Assembly: GCF_003751445.1 (NCBI RefSeq)
Contig: NZ_RJUU01000001.1
Coordinates: 4,881,001 to 4,945,000, forward strand
Reading direction: 5' to 3'
Origin: Streptomyces sp. 840.1
GTDB taxonomy: Bacteria > Actinomycetota > Actinomycetes > Streptomycetales > Streptomycetaceae
DNA length: 64,000 bases
A model generated the notes under the pieces. It had not been told where the DNA came from, made no database searches, and worked only from the letters and a program-made list of their open reading frames with translations. This document shows, one piece after another, positions 35,157 to 45,226 of the stretch (within the stretch, counting starts at the first letter, position 1; every line of letters starts with the position of its first letter). The position numbers were made by a program, and so were the translations under genes.

Positions 35157-35522
35157 GTGGCTACCGATGCACCGCCGCCCGAGGGCAGTACGGAGACAGG
35201 GCCGGCCCAGCCCACGACCGAGGCCTTCCTCGCGGAGCAGGAGAGCGCGGAATTCGGCGAACTGCGCCGCGCGCACCGTTCGTTCGCCTTCCCGCTGACC
35301 ATCGCCTTCGTCCTCTGGTACCTGCTGTACGTACTGCTGTCCAACTACGCCGGCGGCTTCATGGGCACCAAGGTGTACAGCAACTTCAACGTGGCCTTCG
35401 TCTTCGGTCTCGCCCAGTTCCTCACTACCTTCCTCATCGCCTGGTTCTACTCGCGGCACGCCAACGCGAAGCTGGACCCGAAGGCCGAGGCCATCAAGTC
35501 CCGTATGGAGGCCGACGTATGA
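35157..35522 (+). CDS. DUF485 small membrane protein, partner of the acetate-type symporter
   Basis: 121 residues. An acidic hydrophilic N-terminus of about 42 residues is followed by two membrane helices (about 50-70 and 84-104) with the DUF485 pattern RRAHRSFAFPLTIAFVLWYL and NFNVAFVFGLAQFLTTF. GTG 35157 has GAGGAG 6 nt upstream. It overlaps the symporter ATG by ATGA. DUF485 proteins accompany ActP-type symporters throughout bacteria (YjcH in E. coli). The 299 bp before it (34858-35156) hold divergent promoters, with no further gene seen. Confidence 0.9.
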   Translation: MATDAPPPEGSTETGPAQPTTEAFLAEQESAEFGELRRAHRSFAFPLTIAFVLWYLLYVLLSNYAGGFMGTKVYSNFNVAFVFGLAQFLTTFLIAWFYSRHANAKLDPKAEAIKSRMEADV

Positions 35523-37156
35523 GCGCCGCGTACCACTCCCACACCGCCGTACTCGCCGCCTCCTCCACCACCGAGCACCGGCCGCTGATCATCACGCTCT
35601 TCGCGGTCTTCGTCGCCGCGACGCTCGGCATCACCGTCTGGGCCGGCCGGCAGACCAAGAGCGCCTCCGACTTCTACGCGGGCGGCCGCCAGTTCACCGC
35701 CTTCCAGAACGGACTCGCGGTCTCCGGCGACTACATGTCCGCCGCCTCGTTCCTCGGCATCGCCGGAGCCATCGCCCTTTTCGGCTACGACGGCTTCCTC
35801 TACTCGATCGGCTTCCTCGTCGCCTGGCTGGTCGCGCTGCTCCTGGTGGCCGAACCGCTGCGCAACTCGGGCCGCTACACCATGGGCGACGTCCTCGCCT
35901 ACCGGATGCGGCAGCGCCCCGTACGCACCGCGGCGGGCGTATCCACGATCATCGTCTCGATCTTCTACCTGCTGGCGCAGATGGCGGGAGCGGGAGTTCT
36001 GGTCTCACTGCTCCTCGGCATCACCAGCGACGCCGGAAAGATCCTCATCGTTGCGCTGGTCGGCGTACTGATGATCGTGTACGTCACCATCGGCGGCATG
36101 AAGGGCACCACCTGGGTGCAGATGGTCAAGGCCGTACTGCTCATCGCGGGCGCCATCCTGATGACCTTCATGGTGCTGTGGAAGTTCGACTTCAACGTCT
36201 CCGACCTGCTGGGCACCGCCGCGGAGAAGAGCGGCCACGGCGCCTCGTTCCTGGAGCCCGGACTCAAGTACGGCGCCACCGGCACCTCGAAGCTGGACTT
36301 CCTCTCCCTCGGCATCGCCCTGGTACTGGGCACCGCGGGCCTGCCGCACATCCTGATCCGCTTCTACACGGTGCCGACGGCCAAGGCCGCCCGTAAGTCG
36401 GTCAACTGGGCCATCGGCATCATCGGCGCGTTCTACCTGATGACGATCGCGCTCGGATTCGGCGCCGCGGCCCTCATCGGCCCGAAGGAGATCATCGCGA
36501 AGAACCCGGCGGGCAACGCGGCGGCCCCGCAGCTCGCCGAGTACCTCGGCGGGGTCGGCTCCACCGGCGGCGCCGTCATGCTCGCCGTCATCTCCGCCGT
36601 CGCCTTCGCCACCATCCTCGCCGTCGTCGCGGGCCTCACCCTCGCCTCCTCGTCCTCCTTCGCGCACGACATCTACGCCAACGTCATCCGCAAGGGAAAG
36701 GCCACCGAGAAGGAGGAGATGAGGGCCGCCCGCTGGGCCACCGTCTTCATCGGCGCCGCCGCGATCCTGCTCGGCGCCTTCGCCCGCGACATGAACGTCG
36801 CCGGTCTGGTGGCGCTCGCCTTCGCCGTCGCCGCCTCGGCCAACCTGCCCACGCTCCTCTACAGCCTCTTCTGGAAGCGCTTCACCACCCAGGGCGCGCT
36901 GTGGTCGATCTACGGCGGTCTGGCCGCCTCGGTGATCCTCGTGCTGTTCTCGCCGGTCGTCTCCGGAAACGAGAAGACCTCGATGTTCAAGGGCGTCGAC
37001 TTCGCCTGGTTCCCGCTGGAGAACCCCGGCCTGATCTCGATCCCGCTGGGCTTCCTGCTCGGCTGGATCGGCTCCCTGCTGTCGAAGGAGGAGCCGGACA
37101 AGGGCAAGTACGCCGAGCTGGAGGTCAAGTCCCTCACCGGCATCGGAGCCCACTGA
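35519..37156 (+). CDS. Cation/acetate symporter, SSS family (ActP-like)
   Basis: 545 residues with about 13 membrane helices. SSS-family blocks are visible: FYAGGRQFTAFQNGLAVSGDYMSAASFLG (about 56-84), the GLPHILIRFYTVPTAKAARKS motif (about 278-298) typical of ActP, and the TM8-region SSSSFAHDIYANVI (about 378-391). It takes up acetate or other short carboxylates with a cation. It is translationally coupled to the DUF485 partner and followed by a perfect hairpin. Confidence 0.93.
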   Translation: MSAAYHSHTAVLAASSTTEHRPLIITLFAVFVAATLGITVWAGRQTKSASDFYAGGRQFTAFQNGLAVSGDYMSAASFLGIAGAIALFGYDGFLYSIGFLVAWLVALLLVAEPLRNSGRYTMGDVLAYRMRQRPVRTAAGVSTIIVSIFYLLAQMAGAGVLVSLLLGITSDAGKILIVALVGVLMIVYVTIGGMKGTTWVQMVKAVLLIAGAILMTFMVLWKFDFNVSDLLGTAAEKSGHGASFLEPGLKYGATGTSKLDFLSLGIALVLGTAGLPHILIRFYTVPTAKAARKSVNWAIGIIGAFYLMTIALGFGAAALIGPKEIIAKNPAGNAAAPQLAEYLGGVGSTGGAVMLAVISAVAFATILAVVAGLTLASSSSFAHDIYANVIRKGKATEKEEMRAARWATVFIGAAAILLGAFARDMNVAGLVALAFAVAASANLPTLLYSLFWKRFTTQGALWSIYGGLAASVILVLFSPVVSGNEKTSMFKGVDFAWFPLENPGLISIPLGFLLGWIGSLLSKEEPDKGKYAELEVKSLTGIGAH

Positions 37157-37190
37157 GAGCAGGAGTTCGTCTTTCGCACCGGTCCTTTAC

Positions 37191-37226
37191 CGCGGCCGCG
37201 TCGTAGAGTCCTACGACGCGGCCGCG
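37191..37226 (+). terminator. Perfect 16-bp hairpin after the symporter gene
   Basis: CGCGGCCGCGTCGTAG, loop AGTC, then the exact complement, 34 bp past the symporter stop. Confidence 0.85.
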
Positions 37227-37330
37227 TCGTACCTCGTGTCAAACGGGCCCCTGTGATGTCACATGGGGCGCGTACTCTCGGAAGAGTCAGTAACCGCAAC
37301 CGGGAATTCAGCCGGAGGAGGGGGCCCAAC

Positions 37331-38320
37331 ATGCTCATCGACACCTATGACCGGGTCGCCACCGACCTGCGCGTATCACTCACCGACCGGTGCAACCTGC
37401 GCTGTACGTACTGCATGCCCGAGGAGGGCCTGCAGTGGCTGGCCAAGCCGGACCTGCTGAGTGACGACGAGATCGTCAGGCTCGTCCGCATCGCCGTCAC
37501 GCAGCTCGGCATCACCGAAGTCCGCTTCACCGGCGGGGAGCCGCTGCTGCGCCCCGGACTCGTCTCCATCGTCGAGCAGTGCGCCGCCCTGGAGCCCCGC
37601 CCGAAGATGTCGATCACCACCAACGGGATCGGGCTGAAGCGCACTGCCGCCGCGCTCAAGGCCGCAGGCCTTGACCGGGTCAACGTCTCGCTGGACACCC
37701 TGCGCCCCGACGTGTTCAAGGCCCTCACCCGCCGCGACCGGCACCACGACGTGCTGGCCGGCCTCGAAGCCGCCCGGGAGGCCGGGCTCACCCCGGTCAA
37801 GGTCAACACCGTCCTGATGCCGGGGCTCAACGGCGACGAGGCACCCGACCTGCTCGCCTGGGCCGTGGACAACGCCTACGAGCTCCGCTTCATCGAGCAG
37901 ATGCCGCTCGACGCACAGCACGGCTGGAAGCGCGACGGAATGATCACAGCAGGTGACATCCTGGAATCGCTGCGCACCCGCTTCGAGCTCGCCCCCGAGG
38001 GGCGGGACGAGCGCGGCTCCGCCCCCGCCGAGCGCTGGCTGGTCGACGGCGGCCCGCACCGGGTCGGCGTCATCGCCTCCGTCACCCGGCCGTTCTGCCG
38101 GGCCTGCGACCGTACCCGGCTCACCGCCGACGGCCAGGTGCGCACCTGCCTGTTCGCCCGCGAGGAGACCGACCTGCGCGGCGCCCTGCGGTCGGAGGCT
38201 CCGGACAAGGAGATCGCCCGGATCTGGCGGCTCGCGATGTGGGGCAAGAAGGCCGGATCGGGCCTGGACGACCCCTCCTTCCTCCAGCCCGACCGCCCGA
38301 TGTCGGCGATCGGCGGGTAG
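37331..38320 (+). CDS. moaA: GTP 3',8-cyclase MoaA (molybdopterin synthesis)
   Basis: Radical SAM enzyme that starts molybdenum-cofactor synthesis by converting GTP to 3',8-cyclo-GTP. 329 residues. The SAM cluster cysteines are 21, 25 and 28 (RCNLRCTYC), the SAM-binding FTGGEPLLR is near 71, and the second cluster cysteines are 256, 259 and 273 (FCRACDRTR...RTC). The C-terminus ends in the essential Gly-Gly (SAIGG). CGGAGGAGGG precedes ATG 37331. It stands alone, with other moa genes elsewhere. Confidence 0.96.
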   Translation: MLIDTYDRVATDLRVSLTDRCNLRCTYCMPEEGLQWLAKPDLLSDDEIVRLVRIAVTQLGITEVRFTGGEPLLRPGLVSIVEQCAALEPRPKMSITTNGIGLKRTAAALKAAGLDRVNVSLDTLRPDVFKALTRRDRHHDVLAGLEAAREAGLTPVKVNTVLMPGLNGDEAPDLLAWAVDNAYELRFIEQMPLDAQHGWKRDGMITAGDILESLRTRFELAPEGRDERGSAPAERWLVDGGPHRVGVIASVTRPFCRACDRTRLTADGQVRTCLFAREETDLRGALRSEAPDKEIARIWRLAMWGKKAGSGLDDPSFLQPDRPMSAIGG

Positions 38321-38338
38321 CGCGCCGGGGCGGGCCCG

Positions 38339-38578
38339 TCAGGAGGGCGACTCCCATTCCTCCAGCGTCACCACGTCCTTCAGGAAGCCCCGCACTCCGA
38401 GGAACGAGGAGAGATGCTCCCGGTGCTCGTCGCAGGCCAGCCAGGTCTTGCGCCGGTCCGGGGTGTGCAGCTTCGGGTTGTTCCAGGCAAGCACCCACAC
38501 GGCGTCGGCACGACAGCCCTTGGCGGAGCAGACGGGGGCTTCGGCAGCGTTCTCGGCCGCGGATTCAGGGGAGTTCAC
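38339..38578 (-). CDS. Small conserved actinobacterial protein with paired Cys/His
   Basis: 79 residues from GTG 38578. The core CSAKGCRADAVWVLAWNNPK, then HTPDRRKTWLACDEHREHL, has four possible metal ligands (two Cys, then Cys-x2-His-x2-His). This suggests a small zinc-binding fold. Databases sometimes call it acetone carboxylase, which I consider an error because it has no relation to that enzyme. The GTG lies 7 nt after TAGGGT with no ribosome site, a leaderless pattern. It converges on moaA with an 18-bp gap. Longer in-frame ATG versions lack coding character. Confidence 0.75.
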   Translation of the reverse strand: MNSPESAAENAAEAPVCSAKGCRADAVWVLAWNNPKLHTPDRRKTWLACDEHREHLSSFLGVRGFLKDVVTLEEWESPS

Positions 38579-38670
38579 GGACTCAACCCTAGATCCTCCG
38601 CAGCCTCCCACGAGGCGCGGGGCCGACCGCCGATGCGGCCGGCCCGACGCATCCCCTGCCGGAGAAAAGG

Positions 38671-38708
38671 CGACGCCGAGCAGCCACGGGGGGAGCTGCC
38701 CGGCGTCG
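38671..38708 (-). terminator. Imperfect hairpin in the 38.58-38.85 kb intergenic space
   Basis: CGACGCCG ... CGGCGTCG outer 8-bp stem with an inner CAGC/GCTG stem. It may stop transcription from the DUF3099 gene or fold in the leader of the small 38339-38578 gene. Nothing else is evident in this 275-bp gap apart from the hairpin at 38814. Confidence 0.45.
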
Positions 38709-38813
38709 GTCTGTCGCTCCGACGGGGGATGCGGAGCGCTTTTGAAGTATGTCACGCAGACAGGGGTGCGGGGCACTGGAACTTCATGATTGATCTGAGC
38801 TTTTCTTGAGCTT

Positions 38814-38835
38814 CGACCGGCCGTGAAACCGGTCG
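38814..38835 (-). terminator. Short hairpin just after the DUF3099 gene
   Basis: CGACCGG, 8-nt loop, CCGGTCG, 18 bp past the stop at 38854, followed on the minus strand by an A/G-rich stretch. Confidence 0.5.
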
Positions 38836-38853
38836 ATATCCGGGCGTACCGGA

Positions 38854-39228
38854 TCAGCTGTGGCCCTGTGGATCAGCGGCACGGAAGGCCTGGTCGGCCG
38901 CCGGGCCCGGCTCGGCGTGCCCGGCCACCGGGGCGGCGCCGAGCGCCGGCCGCGCCGGGGCCGGCACGAAGGTCGAGGGCAGCGAGGGGGTGTTCTCCCG
39001 GCCCGCGTTGGCGATGACGACGGCGATGTACGGGAGCAGAACGCCCAGCGCCAGCCCCACGATCGCCACATAGCGTTCCACGTTCCACAGGGCCGCCGCG
39101 GCGATCACCGAGACCGTGCGCACGGACATCGAGATCACATAGCGCCGCTGCCTGCCGCGCACGTCCTCCGCGAGTCCCTGCCGGGCCCCGGTGATCCGGA
39201 AGACCTCCGCACCGCTCTGCTTGCCCAT
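38854..39228 (-). CDS. DUF3099-type membrane protein
   Basis: 124 residues. After a basic start (EVFRITGARQGLAEDVRGRQRRYVISMSVRT) come two membrane helices (about 36-51 and 57-76) and a Pro/Ala-rich tail. The ITGA...DxxxRxRRYxxxM-x-R pattern is that of the actinobacterial DUF3099 proteins, whose role is unknown. ATG 39228 is preceded by GGTGGAGACGGG. It is divergent from the 39465 gene; 236 bp lie between. Confidence 0.8.
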   Translation of the reverse strand: MGKQSGAEVFRITGARQGLAEDVRGRQRRYVISMSVRTVSVIAAAALWNVERYVAIVGLALGVLLPYIAVVIANAGRENTPSLPSTFVPAPARPALGAAPVAGHAEPGPAADQAFRAADPQGHS

Positions 39229-39464
39229 CCCGTCTCCACCCATCTTCCCCGCGCTCGTGCCGAACCGGGGGAGACCCCGTTCCCGTGCCGGACACCCCCC
39301 GGATCCGGACCGCTCCCACGGTACGCCCGGCGCCCGCCGGGTTCGAGACCGGGGCGCGCCACGAACCCGGCGGCCGCCCGTACGGACCTGCCCGGCATGC
39401 GGTGCGCACGTCCAGGGCCGAGACTGATCGGACATCGCGACACCGCGTCGCACGAGGAGGCGGT

Positions 39465-39743
39465 ATGAGCTGGTTGTGGGCAATCATCGTGGGCCTGGTC
39501 CTCGGTCTGATCGCGAAGGCGATCCTGCCGGGGAAGCAGGAGATCCCGCTCTGGCTGACGGTCATCTTCGGCATGATCGGCAGCATCCTCGGCAACGCTG
39601 TCGCCACCTGGCTCGGTGTCAACGACACCAAGGGCATCGACTGGACACGGCACGTTCTCCAGCTGATCGGTGCAGTGGTGGTGGTCGGCGTCGGGGACAT
39701 GGCGTGGACATCGATCCGCGGCAACAGGCGGCAGAAGACCTGA
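39465..39743 (+). CDS. GlsB/YeaQ/YmgE-family stress membrane protein
   Basis: 92 residues with three membrane helices. MSWLWAIIVGLVLGLIAKAILPGKQ and the GMIGSILGNAVATWLG repeat are typical of transglycosylase-associated/GlsB proteins. The C-terminus is basic (RGNRRQKT). GAGGAGG lies 5 nt ahead of ATG 39465. The family is linked to general and envelope stress, but its mechanism is unknown. It is monocistronic, ended by a perfect hairpin. Confidence 0.88.
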   Translation: MSWLWAIIVGLVLGLIAKAILPGKQEIPLWLTVIFGMIGSILGNAVATWLGVNDTKGIDWTRHVLQLIGAVVVVGVGDMAWTSIRGNRRQKT

Positions 39744-39779
39744 GCACCGCCCCCGGGCCCAGGCCGACAGGGAACGGCA

Positions 39780-39815
39780 GCGGCCGGGTACGCGTGATGA
39801 CGCGTACCCGGCCGC
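39780..39815. terminator. Perfect 16-bp hairpin between the GlsB-type gene and tyrS
   Basis: GCGGCCGGGTACGCGT, loop GATG, then the exact complement. It lies between two converging genes. Confidence 0.85.
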
Positions 39816-39883
39816 GGTGCTGACGGTGACGGGCCCAACGGCCGGCCGGCTCCCCGCCGGACGTGACCTTGAACAGTCGGCTC

Positions 39884-41152
39884 TCAGCCGGCCGTGACCT
39901 CGATGGCCGCGAGGTTCTTCTTGCCCCGGCGCAGCACCAGCCAGCGCCCGTGCAGCAGCTCCTCGCGGGCCGGTGCCACCTCACCGTCGGTGACCTTGAC
40001 GTTGTTCACGTACGCGCCGCCCTCCTTGACCGTGCGGCGCGCGCCCGACTTGCTCGGTGCCAGGCCGACCTCCACCAGGAGGTCCACCAGCGGACCCAGC
40101 TCGGTGACCCGGGCGTGCGGCACCTCGGAGAGCGCGGCGCTCAGCGTCGCCTCGTCCAGCCCGCTCAGCTCACCCTGGCCGAACAGGGCCTTCGACGCGG
40201 CGATGACCGCGGCGCACTGGTCCGCGCCGTGCACCAGCGTCGTCAGCTCCTCGGCCAGCGCGCGCTGCGCCGACCGGGCCTGCGGCCGCTCCTCGGTGAC
40301 CTTCTCCAGCTCCTCCAGCTCGGCGGGGCTCCGGAAGCTGAGGATGCGCATGTAGCGCGAGATGTCCCGGTCGTCCACGTTCAGCCAGAACTGGTAGAAC
40401 GCGTACGGCGTCGTCATCTCCGGGTCGAGCCAGACGGCACCGCTCTCGGACTTGCCGAACTTGGTCCCGTCCGCCTTCGTCATCAGCGGCGTCGCCAGCG
40501 CGTGCACCTCGGCGCCCGGCTCCAGGCGGTGGATCAGGTCCAGGCCGGCGGTGAGGTTGCCCCACTGGTCGCTGCCGCCCTGCTGGAGGGTGCAGCCGTG
40601 CCGCCGGTACAGCTCCAGGAAGTCCATGCTCTGGAGCAGCTGGTAGCTGAACTCGGTGTAGCTGATGCCCTCGTCGGACTCCAGCCGCCGGGCGATGGAC
40701 TCCTTGGTGAGCATCTTGTTGACCCGGAAGTGCTTGCCGATGTCCCGGAGGAACTCGATCGCGGACATGCCCGCGGTCCAGTCCAGGTTGTTCACCATGA
40801 CCGCGGCGTTGTCGCCCTCGAAGGACAGGAACGGCTCGATCTGGGACCGCAGCCGCGACACCCAGGCGGCGATGGTCTCCGGGTCGTTCAGCGTGCGCTC
40901 GGCGGTCGGCCGGGGGTCACCGATCTGGCCGGTGGCCCCTCCCACCAGGGCGAGCGGCCGCAGACCGGCCTGCTGGAGCCGGCGCATGGTGAGCACCTGC
41001 ACCAGGTGGCCGACGTGCAGACTCGCCGCGGTGGGGTCGTAGCCGCAATAGAACGTGACGGGACCGTCCGCGAGAGCCTTGCGCAGTGCGTCCTCGTCAG
41101 TGGACTGGGCGAACAGCCCGCGCCACTTCAGCTCGTCGACGATGTCCGTCAC
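39884..41152 (-). CDS. tyrS: Tyrosyl-tRNA synthetase
   Basis: 422 residues, class Ic synthetase. HVGH (46-49) is the HIGH motif and KFGKS (about 231-235) the KMSKS motif. The tyrosine pocket is marked by [13 protein letters not shown] and QGGSDQWGN. The C-terminal S4 RNA-binding domain ([20 protein letters not shown], about 355-374) is intact. ATG 41152 follows GAGGAGACACGGAACC. Two copies of a 14-bp sequence lie 25-75 bp upstream of the start. No T-box signature was recognised. Confidence 0.97.
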   Translation of the reverse strand: MTDIVDELKWRGLFAQSTDEDALRKALADGPVTFYCGYDPTAASLHVGHLVQVLTMRRLQQAGLRPLALVGGATGQIGDPRPTAERTLNDPETIAAWVSRLRSQIEPFLSFEGDNAAVMVNNLDWTAGMSAIEFLRDIGKHFRVNKMLTKESIARRLESDEGISYTEFSYQLLQSMDFLELYRRHGCTLQQGGSDQWGNLTAGLDLIHRLEPGAEVHALATPLMTKADGTKFGKSESGAVWLDPEMTTPYAFYQFWLNVDDRDISRYMRILSFRSPAELEELEKVTEERPQARSAQRALAEELTTLVHGADQCAAVIAASKALFGQGELSGLDEATLSAALSEVPHARVTELGPLVDLLVEVGLAPSKSGARRTVKEGGAYVNNVKVTDGEVAPAREELLHGRWLVLRRGKKNLAAIEVTAG

Positions 41153-41176
41153 GGTTCCGTGTCTCCTCAGCAGCTA

Positions 41177-41224
41177 CGTGTATCGATACGGGTCAGCTGT
41201 GTGTCCGCCGCGTGCATCGATACG
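41177..41224 (-). repeat. Direct repeat CGTATCGATRCACG in the tyrS leader
   Basis: CGTGTATCGATACG (41177-41190) and CGTGCATCGATACG (41211-41224), 34 bp apart (about three helical turns), each centred on the palindrome ATCGAT. They lie between the pmbA stop and the tyrS start and could be a factor-binding pair. Confidence 0.5.
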
Positions 41225-41256
41225 TGGATCGAAAGGCACCGGCCAGTCTAGGCGGG

Positions 41257-42651
41257 TCACACGCCCCGGCTCACCGAGCTCATGTTGAAGTCCGGGATGC
41301 GCAGTGCGGGCATCGCGGCCCGGGTGAACCAGTCGCCCCACTCGCGCGGCAGCGTCTTCTCGGTGCGCCCCGCCTCGGTGGCCCGCGACAGCAGGTCCAC
41401 CGAGGACTCGTTGAAGCGGAAGTTGTTCACCTCACCGACCACCTCGCCGCCTTCCACGAGGTACACCCCGTCGCGGGTCAGCCCGGTCAGCAGCAGCGTC
41501 GCCGGATCGACCTCGCGGATGTACCACATGCAGGTCAGCAGCAGGGCGGGGCCGGTCGTGGCGGCCACCATCTCCTCCAGCGAGCGCTCGCCGCCGCCCT
41601 CCAGGACCAGGTTGTCGATCGCCGGGGCGAGCGGCAGCCCGGTCAGGCCCGCCGTGTGCCGGGTGGTGGTCAGCCGGTCGAGGCGGCCGTCCCTGATCCA
41701 GTCGGTGCGGGTCAGCGGCAGCCCGTTGTCGAAGACCGAACCGCCGTCCCCGGAGGAGTGCGCGACGACGAAGGGCGCCGATTCGAGGCCCGGCGCGTGC
41801 GGGTCGCTGCACAGCGTCAGCGGCAGCGGGGACAGCGTCTCGCCGAGCCGGGTGCCGCCGCCGGGCCTGGAGAACACCGTCCGGCCCTCGGCCGCGTCCC
41901 GGGCGGTCGAGGACCACAGCTGGTAGATCAGCAGATCGGCGACGGCGGTCGGCGGCAGCAGCGTCTCGTACCGGCCGGCCGGCAGCTCGACCCGGCGCTC
42001 CGCCCAGCCCAGCCGACGGGCCAGCTCGGCGTCCAGCTCCGCCGGGTCGACGTCCTTGAAGTCGCGGGTCGCCCGCCCCGCCCAGGCCGAGCGCGAGCGG
42101 TCGGGCGACTTGGCGTTCAGCTCCAGCGTCCCGTTCGGCTGGTCGTGCCGCAGCCGCAGCCCGGTCGACGTACCGAGGTAGGTCGAGGTCATCTCGTGGT
42201 TCGCGAAGCCGTACAGCTCCCGGCCACCGGCCCTGGCCCGCGCGAAGGCGTCACCGAGCGCGGGGGCGAACGCCGCGAACACATCGGAGTCCGTCTCCGC
42301 CGGCGCGTCCGTGAAGTCGGGGGAGGCCGCCACCCCGGTGACCAGCGGCTGCGCGTCCTCGGCAGGACCGGCGCCCCGCGCGGCGGCCTCGGCGGCCCGC
42401 ACCAGCGGCTCCAGGTCCGCCGCGGTGACGGCGGTCCGGGACACGACCCCGGACGCGGCGCCCTCGGCCCCGTCGACCGTGGCGATGACGGTCAGGGTCC
42501 GGCCCCGGGTCACCCCGTTCGTGGTGAGCGCGTTGCCCGCCCACCGCAGATTGGCCGACGACTCCTCGTCGGCGATGACCACACAGCCGTCGGCGGTGGA
42601 CAGTTCGAGAGCGCGCTCGACGATCTCGTGCGGCTTGCTGACGCGGCTCAT
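41257..42651 (-). CDS. pmbA: Metallopeptidase-complex subunit PmbA/TldE
   Basis: 464 residues, non-catalytic partner of TldD in the TldD/E protease (peptide and RiPP precursor trimming). The typical blocks are VVIADEESSANLRWAGNALTTNG near the start, GLPLAPAIDNLVLEGG (about 357-372) and the C-terminal GVYLVEGGEVVGEVNNFRFNES (about 408-429). It has no HExxxH. ATG 42651 overlaps by 4 bp the stop of a 29-codon ORF created by a duplication of the tldD end, so it is still coupled to tldD. Confidence 0.92.
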   Translation of the reverse strand: MSRVSKPHEIVERALELSTADGCVVIADEESSANLRWAGNALTTNGVTRGRTLTVIATVDGAEGAASGVVSRTAVTAADLEPLVRAAEAAARGAGPAEDAQPLVTGVAASPDFTDAPAETDSDVFAAFAPALGDAFARARAGGRELYGFANHEMTSTYLGTSTGLRLRHDQPNGTLELNAKSPDRSRSAWAGRATRDFKDVDPAELDAELARRLGWAERRVELPAGRYETLLPPTAVADLLIYQLWSSTARDAAEGRTVFSRPGGGTRLGETLSPLPLTLCSDPHAPGLESAPFVVAHSSGDGGSVFDNGLPLTRTDWIRDGRLDRLTTTRHTAGLTGLPLAPAIDNLVLEGGGERSLEEMVAATTGPALLLTCMWYIREVDPATLLLTGLTRDGVYLVEGGEVVGEVNNFRFNESSVDLLSRATEAGRTEKTLPREWGDWFTRAAMPALRIPDFNMSSVSRGV

Positions 42652-42733
42652 CGTCCGGCCTCCTGCGTCGTGTTGAGACTGTGCCGGCCCGGGGGACGAC
42701 CCCCGGACCCCCGGCCGGTTCCGTGCGCGCGGC

Positions 42734-42763
<30 letters not shown>
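42642..42763. repeat. 86-bp tandem duplication of the tldD/pmbA junction (36-bp direct repeats)
   Basis: A 36-bp sequence at 42642-42677 recurs identically at 42728-42763. Each copy holds the last codons of tldD, its stop and the ATG-AGC-CGC start of pmbA. The 50-bp spacer contains a GC-rich inverted repeat (CCGGGGGTCGTCCCCCGG and flanks), of the REP-like kind common in Streptomyces intergenic DNA. Confidence 0.85.
42648..42737 (-). CDS. 29-codon coupling ORF between tldD and pmbA
   Basis: The ATG at 42737 overlaps the tldD stop (ATGA). It runs 29 codons through the palindromic spacer and ends LNTTQEAGR, the same nine residues as TldD, with its TGA overlapping the pmbA ATG. It begins with pmbA-like MSR. 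It looks like a by-product of the duplication that keeps ribosomes running from tldD to pmbA. The peptide itself need not matter. Confidence 0.5.
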
Positions 42764-44257
<1,494 letters not shown>

Positions 44258-44501
44258 GAGCGGCCTCTCCTCTGTGTCACATACCCTCGGTTCGTTTACG
44301 AGGCAGTGAAGCATGGCCGAAGAGGTGCCACAGCCGAATTGCGGCCGGGGGCACTGCCGGGCGGAGCCGGGCCGGGGCCGAACGTCACTGTAGGAACCCG
44401 ACAGCACCCGGGGGAAGGCGCTGTCAGAGGCCGATTCCTCGGTAAGCGGCTGGTACCGATAGGTTTTCGAGGTACCAGACAGCTATGGAAAGGGTGATCC
44501 G

Positions 44502-45221
44502 TTGAGCCGCTCGGTTCTCGTCACCGGAGGAAACCGGGGCATCGGCCTCGCCATCGCCCGCGCTTTCGCCGACAACGGCGACAAGGTCGCGATCACCTTC
44601 CGCTCCGGCGAGCCGCCCCAGGCCCTCACCGAGGCCGGTGTTCTCGCGGTGCGCTGCGACATCACCGACGCCGAGCAGGTGGAGCAGGCCTACAAGGTGA
44701 TCGAGGAGCAGCACGGCAACGTGGAGGTGCTGGTCGCCAACGCCGGTATCACCAAGGACCAGTTGCTGATGCGGATGAGCGAGGAGGACTTCACGTCCGT
44801 ACTCGACACCAACCTCACCGGGACCTTCCGGGTCGTCAAGCGTGCCAACCGGGGGATGCTGCGCGCCAAGAAGGGCCGCGTCGTCCTCATCTCCTCCGTC
44901 GTCGGCCTCCTCGGGTCGGCGGGGCAGGCGAACTACGCCGCCTCCAAGGCCGGCCTGGTCGGCTTCGCCCGGTCGCTCGCCCGTGAGCTGGGCTCGCGGA
45001 ACATCACCTTCAACGTCGTCGCACCCGGTTTCGTCGACACCGACATGACGCAGGCGCTCACCGAGGAGCAGCGCAAGGGCATCGTCGCCCAGGTGCCGCT
45101 CGCGCGTTACGCGCAGCCCGCGGAGATCGCCGCCGCGGTGCGCTTCCTCGCCTCCGACGACGCGTCGTACATCACTGGAGCCGTCATCCCTGTTGACGGC
45201 GGATTGGGCATGGGTCACTGA
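44502..45221 (+). CDS. fabG: 3-oxoacyl-[ACP] reductase FabG (MabA-like)
   Basis: 239 residues. NADPH loop LVTGGNRGIGLAIA (about 6-19), VANAGIT (about 81-87) and triad Ser132-Tyr145-Lys149 (SSVVGLLG...NYAASK). It ends IPVDGGLGMGH. The start is TTG at 44502 with GGAAAGGG 7 nt upstream; no in-frame ATG or GTG fits, so this is a rare initiation codon that may set expression. It is followed at 5 bp by fabI, the same pairing as mabA-inhA of mycobacteria, in fatty-acid elongation. Confidence 0.95.
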   Translation: MSRSVLVTGGNRGIGLAIARAFADNGDKVAITFRSGEPPQALTEAGVLAVRCDITDAEQVEQAYKVIEEQHGNVEVLVANAGITKDQLLMRMSEEDFTSVLDTNLTGTFRVVKRANRGMLRAKKGRVVLISSVVGLLGSAGQANYAASKAGLVGFARSLARELGSRNITFNVVAPGFVDTDMTQALTEEQRKGIVAQVPLARYAQPAEIAAAVRFLASDDASYITGAVIPVDGGLGMGH

Positions 45222-45226
45222 TCACC

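Noticed and set aside
38339..38578. Annotation as acetone carboxylase
   Set aside because: The protein is 79 residues with a zinc-ligand pattern and shares nothing with the large acetone carboxylase subunits.
41153..41256. T-box leader for tyrS
   Set aside because: No AGGGUGGNACCGCG-type antiterminator sequence and the leader is too short; only the paired ATCGAT repeats are present.
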